Of a stretch of 64,000 nucleotides of DNA, positions 62,499 through 64,000 are shown one piece after another. Numbering within the stretch: position 1 is the first letter of the stretch; every line of letters begins with the position of its first letter. Both the position numbers and the translations under genes were made by a program. The stretch spans positions 22,967,675-23,031,674 of the forward strand of contig NC_058046.1 in the NCBI RefSeq assembly GCF_020085105.1. Direction: 5' to 3'. The stretch comes from Siniperca chuatsi. Lineage: Eukaryota; Chordata; Actinopteri; Centrarchiformes; Sinipercidae. A model generated the notes under the pieces. It ran no database searches. It was not told the origin of the DNA and saw only the letters and a list, made by a program, of their open reading frames with translations.

Positions 62499-62702
62499 AC
62501 TACACTTCCCAGAAGCACCCAAGAAGACCACGTACTCATGTCCGCATTTACGTTATGACGCAATTTTTGCCATGTTGGAAGGTAGTTTCAGGAGGAAGCG
62601 CTGTGACGGTAGACGGTAGCAGCGAAGGAACGCTGAGTAGAGAAACCAAAAGACACCAGGACGCACTCACTCGAATGGTGTTTTGTCTCCTGTCGTCAAA
62701 CG
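62499..62702 (+). promoter_or_regulatory. Housekeeping-type promoter and spliced first exon
   Basis: ACTACACTTCCCAGAAGC (62499-62516) matches the ZNF143/THAP11 promoter motif. TGACGCAAT (62556-62564) is ATF-like and TTTGCCATGTTGG near 62567 is YY1-like. The following GC-rich stretch ends at donor GTAAGAAAA (from 62703), with an ATG at 62675 that would encode MVFCLLSSN before the splice. The gene body lies to the right, outside the window. I cannot name it. Confidence 0.5.
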
Positions 62703-63780
62703 GTAAGAAAATTAACGTCGACATTAACTGTGTTTAATGGTTTTCAATGTGTTTAATGTCACGAGGGACCACGCCCTCGTGGCAATAAAGATCAAGTTAA
62801 CAGGATTATTAAGCTAACATGAACTAGCTAGCTCGTCGATGTTGGCCTACGACATTTCCTTCTTTCTGCCATTGACGATATATTATGCAGTCATTTTTTC
62901 AGCCTGTTAAATCAAAATCTCATGAATCATGTTGCTCGTATGCGTTCACTGCCACGTTAAGTAACGCTAGGTCATTTCGTTTGTAATTTAATGGCTATGC
63001 TGCGAGACAATACTTTTATTTTGCAAGACAATAAAGACACCCTGCATCCGGACTGCTTTCATATATTTTTTTCTCCTCGGCAAGCAATGCAGCATAGAAA
63101 TAGTCCTTTGCTGGAATTAACTAAAGGCTACTCATCTGATTTGTTTTGACACTTGATATTGTATTCAGATCTCCTGACAAAGACATGTGGGGGCGGGGCT
63201 CAATATAAGATGAGGTCATGATGGGAGCGTGGCAATGATGCAATATGAAGCTGTTTACTTGGCACTTCAGTATACGTGTTATTAACCCATTGACGGGGAA
63301 GTGTAATCTGTCATACTTTAGATCCCACCCTAAATATTGTGCCTGCTGAGGTTAATGACCTCCTTACAGTCAAATCAGTATGAACTTGCAGCCTCCACAT
63401 GGGGGTCAGCGTGTGGGGCAAACTACAGAACAGAACCCAAGGAATCAGACACTTAAGCCAGGTGGAAGCTTAGTGGACCATCACTCCATTTACTATACCT
63501 TTCTGTTGTCCTGTGACACAAATATCACTGTAATACCATCACAAATTCCATAGCAGGGTGATACTGAAAAAAGGAAATTCTACTGCAGCAACATTTGACT
63601 CAATATTTTGACTGCATATCTCAAATGTAATGATTTCTGGGGTATGACTACTGGGACTTTTATACAACATTTAGTCATAGTTGAGGTGTGTGGTAGCATC
63701 TCAGATAAGCAATCATATGATCGTCAAGAATGTAGAGGCATTCAACGTTTTCAGTCAGCTAGAACTGTCAAATTAGTTCA
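62703..63780. other. Probable intron of the gene starting at about 62.6 kb
   Basis: No coding exon visible. The sequence just after the donor contains ACGAGGGACCACGCCCTCGT, a short perfect inverted repeat at 62761-62780. Confidence 0.35.
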
Positions 63781-64000
63781 TAGGGCTGCAACTAACAATT
63801 ATTTTCATTATCGATCTGTCTTCTTTTTTTATTTTCACCACAAGTTCCCAGAGCACAAAGTGATGTCTTTAAATTGCTTGTTATTTCCAATCAGCAGTCC
63901 AAAATTGAAAGATATTTCTGTAAATTTACAATGGTATAAAACAGAGAAAAGCATCAACAACCAGTTATTTTTGCCATGTTTTAAAAAAGAAATTGATTTT
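63781..64000 (-). repeat. Repeat of the CAACTA..ATCGATTAAT family, copy 3 (cut by window edge)
   Basis: Starts AGGGCTGCAACTAACAATTA, then TTTTCATTATCGATCTGTC, and later CAGTCCAAAATTGAAAGATA. This is a well-known teleost interspersed repeat with a GCTGCAACTA terminus. Orientation is opposite to the copies at 13075 and 46131. It runs off the end of the window. Confidence 0.6.

Overview
This window comes from a ray-finned fish nuclear genome, probably a percomorph-type teleost. Genes are split by long introns, dinucleotide microsatellites are abundant, and decayed fish-type LINE and short interspersed repeats lie in the gaps. I derived gene models by hand from splice sites and reading phase. Four conserved genes are recognisable, in an order and orientation that matches human chromosome 5p12: GHR (+), SELENOP (-), ZNF131 (+), NIM1K (+).

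Layout: 1-104 may be the non-coding first exon of ghr, followed by a repeat-bearing intron. The growth hormone receptor CDS runs over nine exons at 11686-27528 (638 aa; the seven extracellular cysteines point to the ghra/GHR1 paralogue). 27.5-34.6 kb holds no gene I can support. Selenoprotein P is on the minus strand (coding 37632 to 35760, TATA promoter near 38355). 38.4-41.4 kb is non-coding apart from a fold-back repeat. A CpG-rich divergent start region lies at 41.45-41.86 kb, followed by znf131 (42941-47088, eight coding exons, 569 aa). 48.7-56.1 kb holds promoter-like sequence, possible nim1k leader exons and LINE fragments. nim1k follows (56682-61119, five coding exons, 480 aa). A further housekeeping-type start with a spliced first exon sits near 62.5-62.7 kb, and its gene body lies outside the window.

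The standout is selenop. A standard ORF scan stops at a TGA after 302 codons, but the frame continues for 106 more codons containing 14 TGA and no TAA or TAG before a real TAA. With the TGA in the N-terminal UxxC motif this gives 15 predicted selenocysteines in a 409-residue protein, plus a SECIS-like hairpin in the 3' UTR. The family is known, but conventional translation would truncate this protein and split it at both ends.

Functionally the four genes are not a pathway; they are a conserved synteny block: a hormone receptor (JAK2/STAT5 signalling), a plasma selenium transporter, a BTB zinc-finger regulator and an AMPK-related kinase.
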